A stretch of DNA of 64,000 nt from Flavobacterium sp. 140616W15 (GCF_003668995.1 NZ_CP033068.1:2790001-2854000); one strand, 5' to 3'. Positions 1-8,886 are shown, counted from the stretch's first letter. Numbers and translations are program-made. Notes: generated by a model not told the origin, from the letters alone.

Positions 1-271
1 TAATTAAAAGCGGAGTTGTTGCACATTTCTGGAATCGTTCGATACGCTCTTTTAACTGTTTGTAACTATCATCATTGAAGACAATTTTTTTATTGCCTTC
101 GTAATTTGTGGCTGCACTTGCACGACTATGAAAAAAAGTAAGTCCGCCAATATTATATTCTCGAATTAAACGTTCGGTTTCCTGAATATTTTCTTCGGTA
201 TCGTTTATAAAAACTGCAGGAAAAAAAAACTGTCCTACTTTTTGTTCTACTGTTTGTGGTATTTTATTCAT
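1..271 (-). CDS. Glycoside hydrolase family 3, N-terminal part (beta-N-acetylhexosaminidase-like), runs off the window
   Basis: The ATG at 269-271 opens a reading frame that stays open to base 1, giving 90 codons of an incomplete gene. The translation starts MNKIPQTVEQKVGQFFFPAV and contains IGGLTFFHSR near residues 42-51. It reaches TTPLLI at the edge, where GH3 proteins normally continue into the substrate-binding loop of the TIM barrel. No signal peptide is visible. The next gene upstream stops only four bases before this start, so it is the last member seen of the minus-strand block with an AmpG-like importer and a GHL10 hydrolase. In that context I infer a NagZ-like role in muropeptide recycling. 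The catalytic Asp lies outside the window. Confidence 0.82.
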   Translation of the reverse strand, partial: MNKIPQTVEQKVGQFFFPAVFINDTEENIQETERLIREYNIGGLTFFHSRASAATNYEGNKKIVFNDDSYKQLKERIERFQKCATTPLLI

Positions 272-275
272 TTGG

Positions 276-725
276 TTATAGCTTTTTTTTCATGCATACA
301 CTATTATCCATCACATCATAAGGTGGATAATTTGAAATTATAACATATTCTTGTTTTTGATATAAAGCAATTGCTTCTGGCTGGTTAACTCCTGTTTCTA
401 AAATGGTATATTTATATTTTACTTCAGCTGCCCATAATTCTAACTCCTTTAAAACAGCTGATGCGATTCCTCTTTTACGATAATCAGGATGCACAAACAT
501 ACGTTTGATTTCGGCAACATCATTTTCCTTTTCTCTAAAAGCGCCACAGCCAATTGCTACTTCGCCTTCATAAAGTACTATTGCATGCTTTATTGTGTCT
601 ATACCATTAAACTGATTATAAAAATCATGATCGGCTCCATCTCTAATTTTTAAATCCTGATTTAATAAAACCACCAAGTTTATAAAGTCGATATCTTCTG
701 AATTTGTTCTTTTTAATGTAATCAT
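276..725 (-). CDS. GNAT-family N-acetyltransferase
   Basis: 149 residues, a full single GNAT domain. The acetyl-CoA pyrophosphate-binding motif is RKRGIA at residues 83-88, preceded by the usual beta-strand IKRMFVHPDY (73-82). The C-terminal half (LYQKQEYVIISNYPPY) fits the strand 5 to 7 region that closes the fold. The substrate cannot be read from sequence. Stop and downstream GH3 start are four bases apart, so the two are probably co-transcribed. It may acetylate a cell-wall amino sugar or peptide given its company, but that is only inference from position. Confidence 0.85.
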   Translation of the reverse strand: MITLKRTNSEDIDFINLVVLLNQDLKIRDGADHDFYNQFNGIDTIKHAIVLYEGEVAIGCGAFREKENDVAEIKRMFVHPDYRKRGIASAVLKELELWAAEVKYKYTILETGVNQPEAIALYQKQEYVIISNYPPYDVMDNSVCMKKKL

Positions 726-752
726 AATACCAGATACTATAAAAAATTATTT

Positions 753-1094
753 TTACTTAAGTTTAGCCTTCTTTTGCTTGGCTAGCTGACTTTTAGTATG
801 CAAGGCTTTTTCAAGTCTGTTTTTAAATCGAAAGAGTTTAGGCATTCCTTCTATTCTATCTTCAAGTGTAATTACTTCGTAAATTAAAATTGCTTTTTCT
901 AATATTCGAATTTCATTATCGACATCATTTTGATTTTTATAAATAGTAGCCAGTCGGTCATAAGAGTGATTTCCTTTAAAACCTTCATTACTATTTTCTT
1001 CGTATAACGCAATTGCTTTCTCAATCTCTCCTGCTTTTTCAAATTCAATTGCTTTCAGGTTTCGTTCAACCTGGATGTTTTCATTGATTTCCAT
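753..1094 (-). CDS. Small tetratricopeptide-like protein
   Basis: 113 residues, no signal peptide, rich in Glu, Lys and Ala. Residues 16-70 show two helix-turn-helix units with the TPR spacing of small and aromatic residues (A-x-A-L-Y, then Y-x-R-L-A-x-I-Y, then I-x-I-L-E-K-A-I). The tail is strongly basic (KSQLAKQKKAKLK). It lies between the AmpG-like transporter and the GNAT gene in one minus-strand run, with a 23-base gap to the transporter stop. Function unknown; a protein-protein adaptor is the most that can be said. Confidence 0.7.
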   Translation of the reverse strand: MEINENIQVERNLKAIEFEKAGEIEKAIALYEENSNEGFKGNHSYDRLATIYKNQNDVDNEIRILEKAILIYEVITLEDRIEGMPKLFRFKNRLEKALHTKSQLAKQKKAKLK

Positions 1095-1117
1095 GGGCGT
1101 TATATTCTAATTAAATC

Positions 1118-2656
1118 TTATTCTATCTTCTTACCGAAATCTTGTGGGAAAATTAAAAATCTGGAAAGAATTACTCCTGGAATTGTGGCTAAAAATACCC
1201 AAATAAAGAAATTTCCATATCCTAAATATTCCTGAATATATCCACTTACCATTCCAGGCAACATCATTCCCAAAGCCATAAATCCTGTAGCAATGGCATA
1301 ATGTGAAGTTTTTGATTCCCCTTCGGCAACATAAATTAAATACATCATAAAGGCTGCAAAACCAAAACCATAACCAAACTGCTCTACAATTACCACTGCA
1401 TAAATATAAAATACTGATGAAGGGTGAAAGTAAGACAACAAGATAAATCCAATAATTGGCAAGTGCATGGTTAGAATCATCGGAAGCATCCATTTAGTAA
1501 GACCATGTCTCGATATTGCAATTCCTCCTAAAACTCCTCCAAGCATTAAAGCAATTAATCCGAAGGTTCCATAAATTAGACCAATATCTTCTGTATCAAG
1601 TCCCATTCCTCCTTTTAAAACCTCTTTTTGAGTTCCTTTAGTTGAAACCAATTGATTTACAAAGTTTATTCTAGCTTTGTTTAGATTCTTATATTCTTTT
1701 GGATCTTTATTTTCAACTTCTAGTAAAGGTTTTTTAGCATTTGCCATTTCTGCCGATATTGGCAATTTTGAATACAGTAATTGTAACTCTGAATCAGATA
1801 ATTTATCTCCTTTGGCAACTTTTGAATTATAAACCGCTAATGCTTTCGCCTGACTTTCATCAGAACCTGATTCGACTAATTCATATTTTATCGGATCTAC
1901 TAAAAACGGAGTTAGCATTTTCATTAGTTGTGATTCTCCTAATCGAAATAACAAGATAAAAGTAAGTACTAAAACAATTTGTTTCTTTCTAAAGAAACTT
2001 GCAAAAACGGAAGCAAAACTTTGATTTGCAATTTCTTTGGCTGTTCCTGGAGTAGTATTTTCTGTTTTAGGTGTAGAAAAATAATTATATGCTGTAATAA
2101 GAGCCATTAGCAATCCCACAAAAATCATGGTATATGACCATGCTTTTCGATTATCTCCAAATTTATGCTCCAGATATCCTGCCAAAAGCACGATTAATCC
2201 ATTTCCGGCAAGCATTGAGATTCTGTAAAACGTACTTCTAATTCCTAAGAAAAAAGATTGTTGCTCTTTTGGTAAAACTAACAAATAGAATCCATCGCTG
2301 GCAATATCATTAGAAGCCGAAGCAAATGCGGCAACCCAAAATATAGCTAAAGTTAGTATGAAGAAATTATTCAGGGGAATAGTAAGTCCTACAATTAAAA
2401 AAGCAATTGAGATAACGAATTGCATTGCCAAAAACCATTTTCGCTTTGTACCGTGCAAATCGATAAAAGGACTCCACAAAGGTTTAATAACCCAAGGCAG
2501 ATATAACAAACTAGTATAAAGACCAATGTCTTCATTGGTAATTCCTAGATTTTTGTACATCAGTACCGAAACTGAAATAATTACTATATAAGGAAAGCCT
2601 GATGCAAAATTCAATAATGGAATCCACAACCAAGGTTTATTATTTTCTGTTTTCAT
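1118..2656 (-). CDS. AmpG-like MFS transporter (muropeptide permease family) with a large soluble insertion
   Basis: 512 residues with about twelve membrane segments. Hallmarks of the AmpG/PAT branch are PWVIKPLWSPFID at 54-66 after the second segment and the NDIASDGFYLL stretch around 116-126. AmpG proteins import anhydro-muropeptides for recycling. Unlike typical AmpG, the two six-helix halves are separated by about 98 polar residues (roughly 253-350, rich in Lys, Glu and Ser) that read as a soluble domain rather than a simple cytoplasmic loop. The start overlaps the end of the upstream GHL10 gene by 17 bases, indicating translational coupling. The neighbouring GH3 enzyme supports the recycling assignment. 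Confidence 0.85.
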   Translation of the reverse strand: MKTENNKPWLWIPLLNFASGFPYIVIISVSVLMYKNLGITNEDIGLYTSLLYLPWVIKPLWSPFIDLHGTKRKWFLAMQFVISIAFLIVGLTIPLNNFFILTLAIFWVAAFASASNDIASDGFYLLVLPKEQQSFFLGIRSTFYRISMLAGNGLIVLLAGYLEHKFGDNRKAWSYTMIFVGLLMALITAYNYFSTPKTENTTPGTAKEIANQSFASVFASFFRKKQIVLVLTFILLFRLGESQLMKMLTPFLVDPIKYELVESGSDESQAKALAVYNSKVAKGDKLSDSELQLLYSKLPISAEMANAKKPLLEVENKDPKEYKNLNKARINFVNQLVSTKGTQKEVLKGGMGLDTEDIGLIYGTFGLIALMLGGVLGGIAISRHGLTKWMLPMILTMHLPIIGFILLSYFHPSSVFYIYAVVIVEQFGYGFGFAAFMMYLIYVAEGESKTSHYAIATGFMALGMMLPGMVSGYIQEYLGYGNFFIWVFLATIPGVILSRFLIFPQDFGKKIE

Positions 2657-4214
2657 CTGTTATTTCAGCTACGTTTACTTTAAATCCTTTTTTTAAATCG
2701 ATACTAGTTGGAGTACTTTCGTTTGCATAGTAATCAATAAAAGTGATTGCACACGCTTTGTATTTTTTCATTGTTTTTTCTGAAAGAACAAAGTAAATAG
2801 AACCATCTATTTCGTGAACTGTCAATTTATCAATAATTTGAGATGGATCATTAATATCAATTTTTGCCTCACTTTCTGCACCATAAACAACAACGTAACG
2901 CACCTTAGTATTCAACGGATATTTAACATTAAATGAATAATTTATACTGTCTTTTGCAAATTCATTTACCACAGGAACATCAACAACAATCTTTTTAAGA
3001 TTAGGAACTGCAGATGGAAGTGCTGGATATTTATATTGGTTTTCGGCTAAAAGACGTACGACATCTTGATTTTTATTAATCAATAATTTGGCACTAAAAT
3101 AAGCACTTCCTGTTACATTCTTAAAACTTCTGGCATAATCAACCTGATTTGGTATTTCGGTTGCAAGATTCCAGCTTTTATCACTATCAGCTCTAATCTT
3201 ATATGGACTGTGCCCAATATAGATAGCTGTGTTATTAGAATTCTCGGACCACCATTTTACCAGTTTCGAATAATTAGCTCTCGGATTATTCATACTCCAA
3301 TACAATTGAGGTATAATGTAATCAATCCATTTCTGATCCATCCATAGAATAGGATCTGCATATAAATCATCATAATTAGACGTTGATTGAGTATCTGAAC
3401 CTTTAGGGTCTTTTGATTTATTACGCCAAACGCCAAAAGGGCTAATGCCAAATTGTACCCAAGGTTTACAGCTCTTTATTGTAGTCGAAATAGTTTGAAC
3501 AAAATTACTTACGTTTGCTCTACGCCAATCGGCTAAACTAAGTCCACTACCATATTTTTTATAAGAGGCTGTATCGTTAAATTGTTTTCCGGGAATAGTA
3601 TAAGGATAAAAATAATCATCAAAATGTATCGCATCGATATCGTAATTCTCAACAACTTCTTCTACAATAGTTGTTAAATGCTCCTGTACTTCTGGCAAAG
3701 CAGGATCGTAATATAATTTACCTCCGTATTCAATCATCCATTCTGGATGTTTAATAACGTCATGGTTAGAGTATAAACTATCTTTTTTTAAGTCAAATGT
3801 TGCTCTGTATGGATTCATCCAAGCATGAAACTCAAATCCTCTGTTATGCGCTTGCTCGATCATCCAAGCTAAAACATCATAATATGGTTTTGGTTCCTGT
3901 CCTTCTTTTCCGGTCAAATAACGCGACCAAGGAGCTAACTTTGTAGGGTAAATAGCATCACCCACACTTCGGATCTGTACAATTACTGCATTAAAATTCA
4001 ATTTTTTATAAGTCTCTAAAATTTCAAGATAATCTGCTTTTTGCTTTTCAACATTATCAACTTTACTTTTCGGCCAGTCAATATTAACAACGGTAGCAAT
4101 CCAAACTCCTCTAAATTCGTTTTTAGGATATCGCGATTTTTCTTGAGCACTTCCACTCCATCCTAAAAAAATAAAAAATAAAAAAAATAGTATTATGTGC
4201 TGATTTTTATGCAT
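2640..4214 (-). CDS. Secreted GHL10 family glycosyl hydrolase-like protein (DUF187)
   Basis: 524 residues. An N-terminal hydrophobic segment (residues 8-19) ends with WSGSAQ, a typical Bacteroidota type I signal. The mature part begins with FRGVWIATVVNIDWP (about 34-48), the conserved opening of the GHL10/DUF187 TIM barrel. It also has AVIVQIRSVGDAIYP and the acidic DAIHFDDYFYPY segment expected near the active-site face. The C-terminal 130 residues look like a fibronectin-type beta domain. Family members such as B. subtilis YngK are linked to glycans, but substrates are poorly defined. It heads the recycling operon, so a periplasmic or outer-surface peptidoglycan or amino-sugar substrate is inferred. 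Confidence 0.85.
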   Translation of the reverse strand: MHKNQHIILFFLFFIFLGWSGSAQEKSRYPKNEFRGVWIATVVNIDWPKSKVDNVEKQKADYLEILETYKKLNFNAVIVQIRSVGDAIYPTKLAPWSRYLTGKEGQEPKPYYDVLAWMIEQAHNRGFEFHAWMNPYRATFDLKKDSLYSNHDVIKHPEWMIEYGGKLYYDPALPEVQEHLTTIVEEVVENYDIDAIHFDDYFYPYTIPGKQFNDTASYKKYGSGLSLADWRRANVSNFVQTISTTIKSCKPWVQFGISPFGVWRNKSKDPKGSDTQSTSNYDDLYADPILWMDQKWIDYIIPQLYWSMNNPRANYSKLVKWWSENSNNTAIYIGHSPYKIRADSDKSWNLATEIPNQVDYARSFKNVTGSAYFSAKLLINKNQDVVRLLAENQYKYPALPSAVPNLKKIVVDVPVVNEFAKDSINYSFNVKYPLNTKVRYVVVYGAESEAKIDINDPSQIIDKLTVHEIDGSIYFVLSEKTMKKYKACAITFIDYYANESTPTSIDLKKGFKVNVAEITDENRK

Positions 4215-4395
4215 TTCAATCTTAATTTATACAGAATCCAAAAATAGTTTTTTTAGTGAAGTATAAATGATAATTTATTAATAAAAATTTATAACTCACA
4301 GAAATTTAAGCTTTAATATACACAAATAGCATTCAAAAATCATTAAACAACTATATATGAACCAGATATACTATTCTTGATTTTAGAATCTAATT

Positions 4396-4800
4396 TTAAA
4401 AACGCAGCTCCATTATTGTAAACTCTTGCCCCGATTTAAAAAAAGTATTCTCTGTATCTACTAATCCAAATTTCTCATAAAAAGATTTTTTGTTTACTCT
4501 AGCATTGCACCAAATACGCTTTACTCCCTTATCCTTAGCTTGTTGAAAAACATAATTTAGCAGTATTGTTGCAAAACCTTTTCCTTGCTCTTCTGTCAAA
4601 GTAGCTAATTTTCTAAATTGCATTTCGTTATTATCTTCAAAACAAGAAACAATCGCAACTAGTTTGGATTCATTATATACTCCAAAATGAATACCTAAAT
4701 CATCTTCTTTTAATTGTACAAATTCTAAAGACATTGCTGGCCACATTACTTTATGCCGAATTGCCCATGTTTCAGAGGCAGGAATTTCTTTGATTGTCAT
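4396..4800 (-). CDS. GNAT-family N-acetyltransferase
   Basis: 134 residues forming one short GNAT domain. The CoA-binding loop reads EQGKGFA at residues 71-77, after the strand MQFRKLATL. The C-terminal SFYEKFGLV motif (strand-helix with the conserved Tyr-x-x-x-Gly) completes the fold. It stands alone on the minus strand, about 180 bases from the GHL10 gene and separated from it by AT-rich DNA with no clear terminator. Substrate unknown. It is not closely similar to the GNAT at 276-725. Confidence 0.85.
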   Translation of the reverse strand: MTIKEIPASETWAIRHKVMWPAMSLEFVQLKEDDLGIHFGVYNESKLVAIVSCFEDNNEMQFRKLATLTEEQGKGFATILLNYVFQQAKDKGVKRIWCNARVNKKSFYEKFGLVDTENTFFKSGQEFTIMELRF

Positions 4801-5116
4801 AATTACTTTTTTAATTGGCTAAGGATTCAAATTTAGAATTAATTATTTTAACCCTCTCATAACAATACACCCCCTCAAGTAAACCTATTCTTTTGCTTAT
4901 TTTTTTTTACAGAATTAACCTATACTAAAATCCGATTCCATAATATATTTCTCTTTTTAAAATCCACCTAAAGAAATCTTATTCTATTAAAATTCAAAGA
5001 AATAATGGCAACACCAATAAAATCAATAAAAAAATAAAGAAGATATGTCTTTCGATTCTGACATATAATAATTAATTTTAATTGCTAAATAGTATACCCC
5101 CTAAATAACCCTCCCT
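4801..5116. other. AT-rich divergent intergenic region
   Basis: This 316-base gap separates a minus-strand GNAT from a plus-strand outer-membrane gene, so it must carry both promoters. It is extremely A/T rich with oligo-A and oligo-T tracts. I see no open frame, hairpin or recurring repeat, and no convincing TANNTTTG box. Confidence 0.5.
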
Positions 5117-5677
5117 ATGAAAAAGCTTTTTTTAATCACACTATTATGTATCAGTGCAAATTCATTTGCCCAATTACTACAATTCGGTCCTATCGTTTCT
5201 TCTAACATAACTTCAATCTCAACAAATGATTACAATTCTGATAGTTCAGGTAATTCAATAGGTTTTGGTGGTTTTGCAAGAGTAAATTTATTAATGCTTT
5301 ATGGACAAGCTGAATTTGGATATGCACAATCTAAATTTACTGTATCTGAATCTGGTATCGCTAATACAGATTATAAATTATCTGGAACTGAAGCGACATT
5401 AATTGTAGGTTACAAAATTGTTCCTTTAGGTAAACTCGGAAATGTTAGAATATTTGGCGGTTACAACTGGAAAAACTACTCAAATATAGACAGAAACAAC
5501 AATTTAAACTATATCGACGTTGTAAAAAACAACAACAGTCTCCTTGGTGGAGTTGGTGTTGATTTATGGAAATTCACACTAGACTATAGATATTTAGCAG
5601 GTGTTACAGATATTGATGCTTCTAATTTAAAAGTAAAAACTGCTGTTTCAAATATTAGCTTAGGATTTAAATTCTAG
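5117..5677 (+). CDS. Small outer-membrane beta-barrel protein
   Basis: 186 residues. A signal peptide (residues 1-19) ends with NSFAQ. The rest alternates hydrophobic and polar residues with Gly and aromatic-rich strands (FGGFARVNLLMLYGQAEFGY, then RIFGGYNWKNY) and ends in SLGFKF, whose terminal Phe matches the outer-membrane assembly signal. The size fits an eight-stranded barrel of the OmpW/OmpX type. No catalytic residues are seen. A strong terminator follows directly, so the gene is probably monocistronic. Confidence 0.75.
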   Translation: MKKLFLITLLCISANSFAQLLQFGPIVSSNITSISTNDYNSDSSGNSIGFGGFARVNLLMLYGQAEFGYAQSKFTVSESGIANTDYKLSGTEATLIVGYKIVPLGKLGNVRIFGGYNWKNYSNIDRNNNLNYIDVVKNNNSLLGGVGVDLWKFTLDYRYLAGVTDIDASNLKVKTAVSNISLGFKF

Positions 5678-5700
5678 AAAACAATTTTATCATATAAAAA

Positions 5701-5739
5701 ACGAGAACCTAATTAAAAATTAAGTTCTCGTTTTTTTTT
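5701..5739 (+). terminator. Intrinsic terminator after the outer-membrane barrel gene
   Basis: Stem ACGAGAAC at 5701-5708 pairs with GTTCTCGT at 5724-5731, extended by an inner TAATT/AATTA pairing, and is followed by a nine-T run. It lies 24 bases after the stop codon at 5677. Confidence 0.85.
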
Positions 5740-5856
5740 AAAATTATTTATTTAAACATTTTACTGTTTCCCACTATCTTCTAATATTTTTCTTTTGTAT
5801 TTTTATGAAATAAAACAACTATTAAAAACTATTTTTAACCTTAACCAATATTTAGA

Positions 5857-6189
5857 ATGGGAAAATTTGTTATCACAAAAAGAACAAACGGAGAGTTTCA
5901 ATTTAATTTAAAAGCTAACAACGGACAAACAATTCTTGCAAGCGAAGGATATTCAGCAAAAGCAGGCTGTTTAAACGGAATCGAATCAGTAAGAACCAAT
6001 TCGCAAGATGATTCAAAATTTGACAGAAAAACATCAACTAACGGAAAGCCTTATTTTAATCTAAAAGCTACCAATGGTCAGATTATTGGAACTAGCGAAA
6101 TGTATGAAAGCGTCTCAGCAAGAGATAACGGAATCGAATCGGTAAAAAACAATGCACCTGCCGCAACAATAGATGACCAAACTGTTTAA
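5857..6189 (+). CDS. YegP/DUF1508 family protein with two tandem repeats
   Basis: 110 residues made of two copies of a roughly 50-residue unit (2-50 and 53-103). Each carries the family pattern: a beta strand with F-x-F-N-L-K-A-x-N-G-Q, then S-E-x-Y, then NGIESV. DUF1508 units pair into a small swapped beta fold; the biochemical role is unknown although family members are often stress-induced in proteobacteria. There is no signal peptide. A terminator hairpin follows 21 bases after the stop, so it is a single-gene unit. Confidence 0.92.
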   Translation: MGKFVITKRTNGEFQFNLKANNGQTILASEGYSAKAGCLNGIESVRTNSQDDSKFDRKTSTNGKPYFNLKATNGQIIGTSEMYESVSARDNGIESVKNNAPAATIDDQTV

Positions 6190-6210
6190 TAAAATATTTC
6201 TTAGAAGATC

Positions 6211-6240
6211 AAAACCACTCATTTCGGGTGGTTTTATTTT
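6211..6240 (+). terminator. Intrinsic terminator after the YegP-like gene
   Basis: AAAACCACTC at 6211-6220 pairs with GGGTGGTTTT at 6226-6235 around a five-base loop, with one G-T wobble, followed by a T-rich tail. Confidence 0.8.
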
Positions 6241-6242
6241 TT

Positions 6243-6326
6243 GGAGCATTTTCCAGCTCTCCGCTTTATCTTTTTATCTCCAAAAAAAGGAAGATAAAAA
6301 GGATGCCACTACGATCTCGGCTAGAT
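6243..6326 (+). repeat. Extragenic palindromic repeat, family A copy 1
   Basis: A GGAGCATTTTCCAGCT opening leads to a hairpin with TTTTTATCT and AGATAAAAA as its arms, then GGATGCCACTACGATCT and GGCTAGA. The same opening, hairpin position and GGATGCCACT closing reappear inverted at 17491-17568, and the hairpin core recurs at 56112-56212. The hairpin loop sequence differs between copies while the flanks are kept. Confidence 0.75.
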
Positions 6327-6488
6327 CTCTCTCTTATATTATCGCATAACTAACCAAATTGGACACTAACTTTATCAATCCTTAACGAAACGTTAAAATA
6401 TATAGAATTATTTTTTAAAATAAAAACTAATAATCAATAAGTTAAATTTATTTTTCGACTACATTTACTAATAAATTTAATATAAATT

Positions 6489-6680
6489 ATGAAAACAGGA
6501 GTAGTAAAATTTTACAATGAAGCAAAAGGATTTGGATTCATTACAGAAGAAGGTACAGGACAAGACGTATTTGTTCATGCATCAGGCTTAAAAGAGCAAA
6601 TTAGTGAAAATGACTCTGTTCAATTTGAAATAGTTGACGGAAAGAAAGGCAAAAATGCAGTTGAAGTTACAGTAGTTTAA
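6489..6680 (+). CDS. CspA-family cold shock protein
   Basis: 63 residues, the standard length for this single OB-fold domain. RNP1 (KGFGFI) is at 14-19 and RNP2 (VFVHAS) at 27-32. The opening MKTGVVKFYNEAKGFGFI is diagnostic. It binds single-stranded nucleic acid and acts as an RNA chaperone in the cytoplasm. The leader between the family A repeat and the start is about 160 bases and A/T rich, a length seen in cold-regulated csp transcripts, although I could not identify a specific cold-box. Confidence 0.95.
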   Translation: MKTGVVKFYNEAKGFGFITEEGTGQDVFVHASGLKEQISENDSVQFEIVDGKKGKNAVEVTVV

Positions 6681-6810
6681 TACTAACAACATCAAAAATT
6701 GCATTAATTACGATTGCCTATTGGTTTAAATATGAAGATAAAGAATACTATTCGATACACTCCTCAATAATAAAACCCTACAAATCACTCACGACATTAG
6801 CAAAACAAAA

Positions 6811-6843
6811 AAATCCTGTAAACATTGTTTACAGGATTTTTTG
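6811..6843 (+). terminator. Intrinsic terminator downstream of the cold-shock gene
   Basis: AAATCCTGTAAAC at 6811-6823 pairs perfectly with GTTTACAGGATTT at 6827-6839, followed by T residues. The same CCTGTAAAC/GTTTACAGG stem core is used by the tmRNA terminator at 12456-12493. Confidence 0.85.
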
Positions 6844-7151
6844 TTAATAATAAAAACTTCCTCAGATATTACCTACCCAAAACCAACTGTTTGCTTATAA
6901 ATATTATATCCTTTTTTAGTTTTCCAACAAATAAATAATGTACAAACAACTACTACTCACAAAGCAAATCTTACAGATTGGTGTATACTATTTTATAACT
7001 ATCTTTTTCTCTTGAATAAATTTTCAAATAAAATTGCTGTTATTTGCACCGCAAAGTTTATTAAAAATTGAATAAGCTAACCTTAATGGTCAAATTTAGA
7101 ACTCAATATTTTTTTGAAAATTGAACTAAAATCAGTCATCATATTTACGTT
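6844..7151. other. Gene-free region upstream of the ECF sigma gene
   Basis: About 300 bases of A/T-rich DNA between the cold-shock terminator and the sigma factor start. No open frame of note and no repeat family member. The sigma gene promoter must lie here; TATTTACG just before the start codon is only a poor match to a -7 box. Confidence 0.45.
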
Positions 7152-7673
7152 ATGGACAATAAAAAGTTTATATTAAGTTTAAAAAAAGGTAATGAAGCTT
7201 CTTTTAAGGAAGCTTATCTAAATTACTACGATAAACTAATAAACATTGCCAAGCGATTTAATTTTACTGTTCTTAGCCCACAGGATTTCGTTCAGGAGAC
7301 TTTTTTACGATTATATAATAAAAGAGAATTACTCAATGAAGATGTTTTATTTGATAAACAATTGTTTACAATATGCAAAAACATCATTATAAATCATCTT
7401 AATAGAGAAAACAAACTAATTCAGCTTGATCCTCTAGAATTTCAAATGGAGCAAGAAGATACTGAAACAGATATTTTTGAAGAAAGAAGAGAAAAATTAT
7501 ACAACTTCATAAATCTACTTCCCGAACAACAACAAAAAATATTCACTTTACACAAACTGGAAAACCTTAGTTATAAAGAGATTGCATCAATTACAGATCT
7601 TTCTGAAAAAACGATTGCCAATCATATTTATCTTGCCAGTAAATTTATTCGAAAAAAAATAGAAGAGCATTAG
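7152..7673 (+). CDS. ECF-type RNA polymerase sigma factor
   Basis: 173 residues with sigma region 2 (about 15-90, including DFVQETFLRLYNKRELL) and region 4 (about 120-170, LPEQQQKIFTLHKLENLSYK followed by a helix-turn-helix ending in ASKFIRKKI). There is no region 3, as expected for the FecI-like ECF group. The downstream genes are a FecR-type anti-sigma factor, a TonB receptor with an STN domain and a DUF4249 lipoprotein, the standard cell-surface signalling order. I infer that ligand occupancy of the receptor releases this sigma factor, which then transcribes the receptor pair. Confidence 0.93.
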   Translation: MDNKKFILSLKKGNEASFKEAYLNYYDKLINIAKRFNFTVLSPQDFVQETFLRLYNKRELLNEDVLFDKQLFTICKNIIINHLNRENKLIQLDPLEFQMEQEDTETDIFEERREKLYNFINLLPEQQQKIFTLHKLENLSYKEIASITDLSEKTIANHIYLASKFIRKKIEEH

Positions 7674-7719
7674 GAACTTTTATGTTCTCGTTTGTTATAG
7701 ATATAAACGGAAACATAAA

Positions 7720-7929
7720 ATGCGTACTGAATCTTATAAAACAGATGTTACAACCAAAGAAGATGCAAGCTTCATTGTAGTACTTCTGCAGTTTATCATT
7801 TCTGATTGTATAATGAATTTTGATTTGGATAATAGTGACCATATTCTAAGAATCGAAACTAATAGAGATATTAAAGAAATGGTTTATGGTGTTTTTAACA
7901 AACAAGGATTTTATTGCCAAAAACTTTAA
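7720..7929 (+). CDS. Small hypothetical protein, possible HMA-like (ferredoxin-like) fold
   Basis: 69 residues, placed 46 bases after the sigma gene and 12 bases before the FecR gene on the same strand. The C-terminal half, MNFDLDNSDHILRIETN followed by a helix and GFYCQKL, follows the strand-helix-strand pattern of small heavy-metal-associated-like proteins common in flavobacteria, but the CXXC metal motif is absent. The N-terminal part is less regular, and the start could be another codon. Its position inside a sigma/anti-sigma unit makes it a real-gene candidate rather than a chance frame. Function unknown. Confidence 0.6.
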   Translation: MRTESYKTDVTTKEDASFIVVLLQFIISDCIMNFDLDNSDHILRIETNRDIKEMVYGVFNKQGFYCQKL

Positions 7930-7941
7930 CGCACAAAAGAT

Positions 7942-8787
7942 ATGGACGAAAAGAAATTAGAAGAAGAATTAAAAAAATTATGGAATGAAACTCCTATTCC
8001 TCATTCTGACTCTGAAAAAGAGGCTTCTTGGGAACAATTCCAATCGAAGACATTCCCATCCAAAAAACAAAAATTTGGTTCATGGCGCCATTATGCAGCC
8101 GCAGCCGCTATTTTAATTTTTACTCTTATCGGGGTAGGTCTGTACTTTACTAATGACCCAATAAGTAACAATATTGAAATTGTGGAAAATACGATAGAAA
8201 ACACCACTTCTATAATTAAAATTGTAGCCCTACCAGATAGTACAAAAGTAGAGTTGAGTCCAAATTCCAAAATTATGTATGCTACTAATTTTGCTGTTAA
8301 TAGAAAAGTAGAAATTAGTGGAGAAGCTTATTTTAAAGTAAAAAAAGATAAAAAACATCCTTTTCAGGTGTTTTGTAACGAAACCACAACTACAGTATTA
8401 GGTACCGCTTTTACAGTTAAAGGCTATCCTAAAAAAGAAGTGGCGGTAGAACTTTATGAAGGAAGCGTTGAGATGAGTGTGAAAAACCAAGATAAAAAAT
8501 GGATACTTAAACCTGGTGAAAAATTCATCTACGGAAACGAAATCGCTTCTGTAACTGAATTTAATAGATTTTTAGATTTTGATAATGAAAAACTGAGCAC
8601 AATCAGTACCTATATCGAGTCAAATTATGGTTATAAAGTAACTATCCCACAGGAATACTATAATCAAAGAATTACAGTTCGAATCAATAAAAAAGAAGAT
8701 TTAAAAACAATTGTCCAATTAATATCAGAAATGTATAACCTAAACTTTGAAGTAAATGAAAAATTAAAACAGATTACTTTTCAGTAG
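7942..8787 (+). CDS. FecR-family anti-sigma factor
   Basis: 281 residues. A cytoplasmic sigma-binding segment (1-49) precedes a single membrane helix (about 50-69). The periplasmic FecR domain follows (about 92-165, with LPDSTKVELSPNSKIMY and GEAYFKVKKD). A DUF4974 domain (about 205-281) that contacts the receptor STN domain closes the protein. It regulates the ECF sigma factor encoded two genes upstream. Downstream lies a 99-base gap holding a weak hairpin (8795-8827) before the TonB receptor, so the receptor may be partly transcribed separately. Confidence 0.95.
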   Translation: MDEKKLEEELKKLWNETPIPHSDSEKEASWEQFQSKTFPSKKQKFGSWRHYAAAAAILIFTLIGVGLYFTNDPISNNIEIVENTIENTTSIIKIVALPDSTKVELSPNSKIMYATNFAVNRKVEISGEAYFKVKKDKKHPFQVFCNETTTTVLGTAFTVKGYPKKEVAVELYEGSVEMSVKNQDKKWILKPGEKFIYGNEIASVTEFNRFLDFDNEKLSTISTYIESNYGYKVTIPQEYYNQRITVRINKKEDLKTIVQLISEMYNLNFEVNEKLKQITFQ

Positions 8788-8886
8788 AAAAGAAAAGGAT
8801 GTCCTAGCCGCGAAACTAAACATCCTTCCCATAGTTAAGATAGCATAAAACTATCCATTTAATAATATTCAAAAATACAAAAATTC

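Noticed and set aside
5117..6189. Single operon of the outer-membrane barrel and the YegP-like gene
   Set aside because: A strong terminator at 5701-5739 lies between them.
8795..8827. AAGGATGT/ACATCCTT hairpin between FecR and the TonB receptor
   Set aside because: The stem is eight pairs with a 17-base loop and no T tract follows, so I do not call it a terminator or attenuator.
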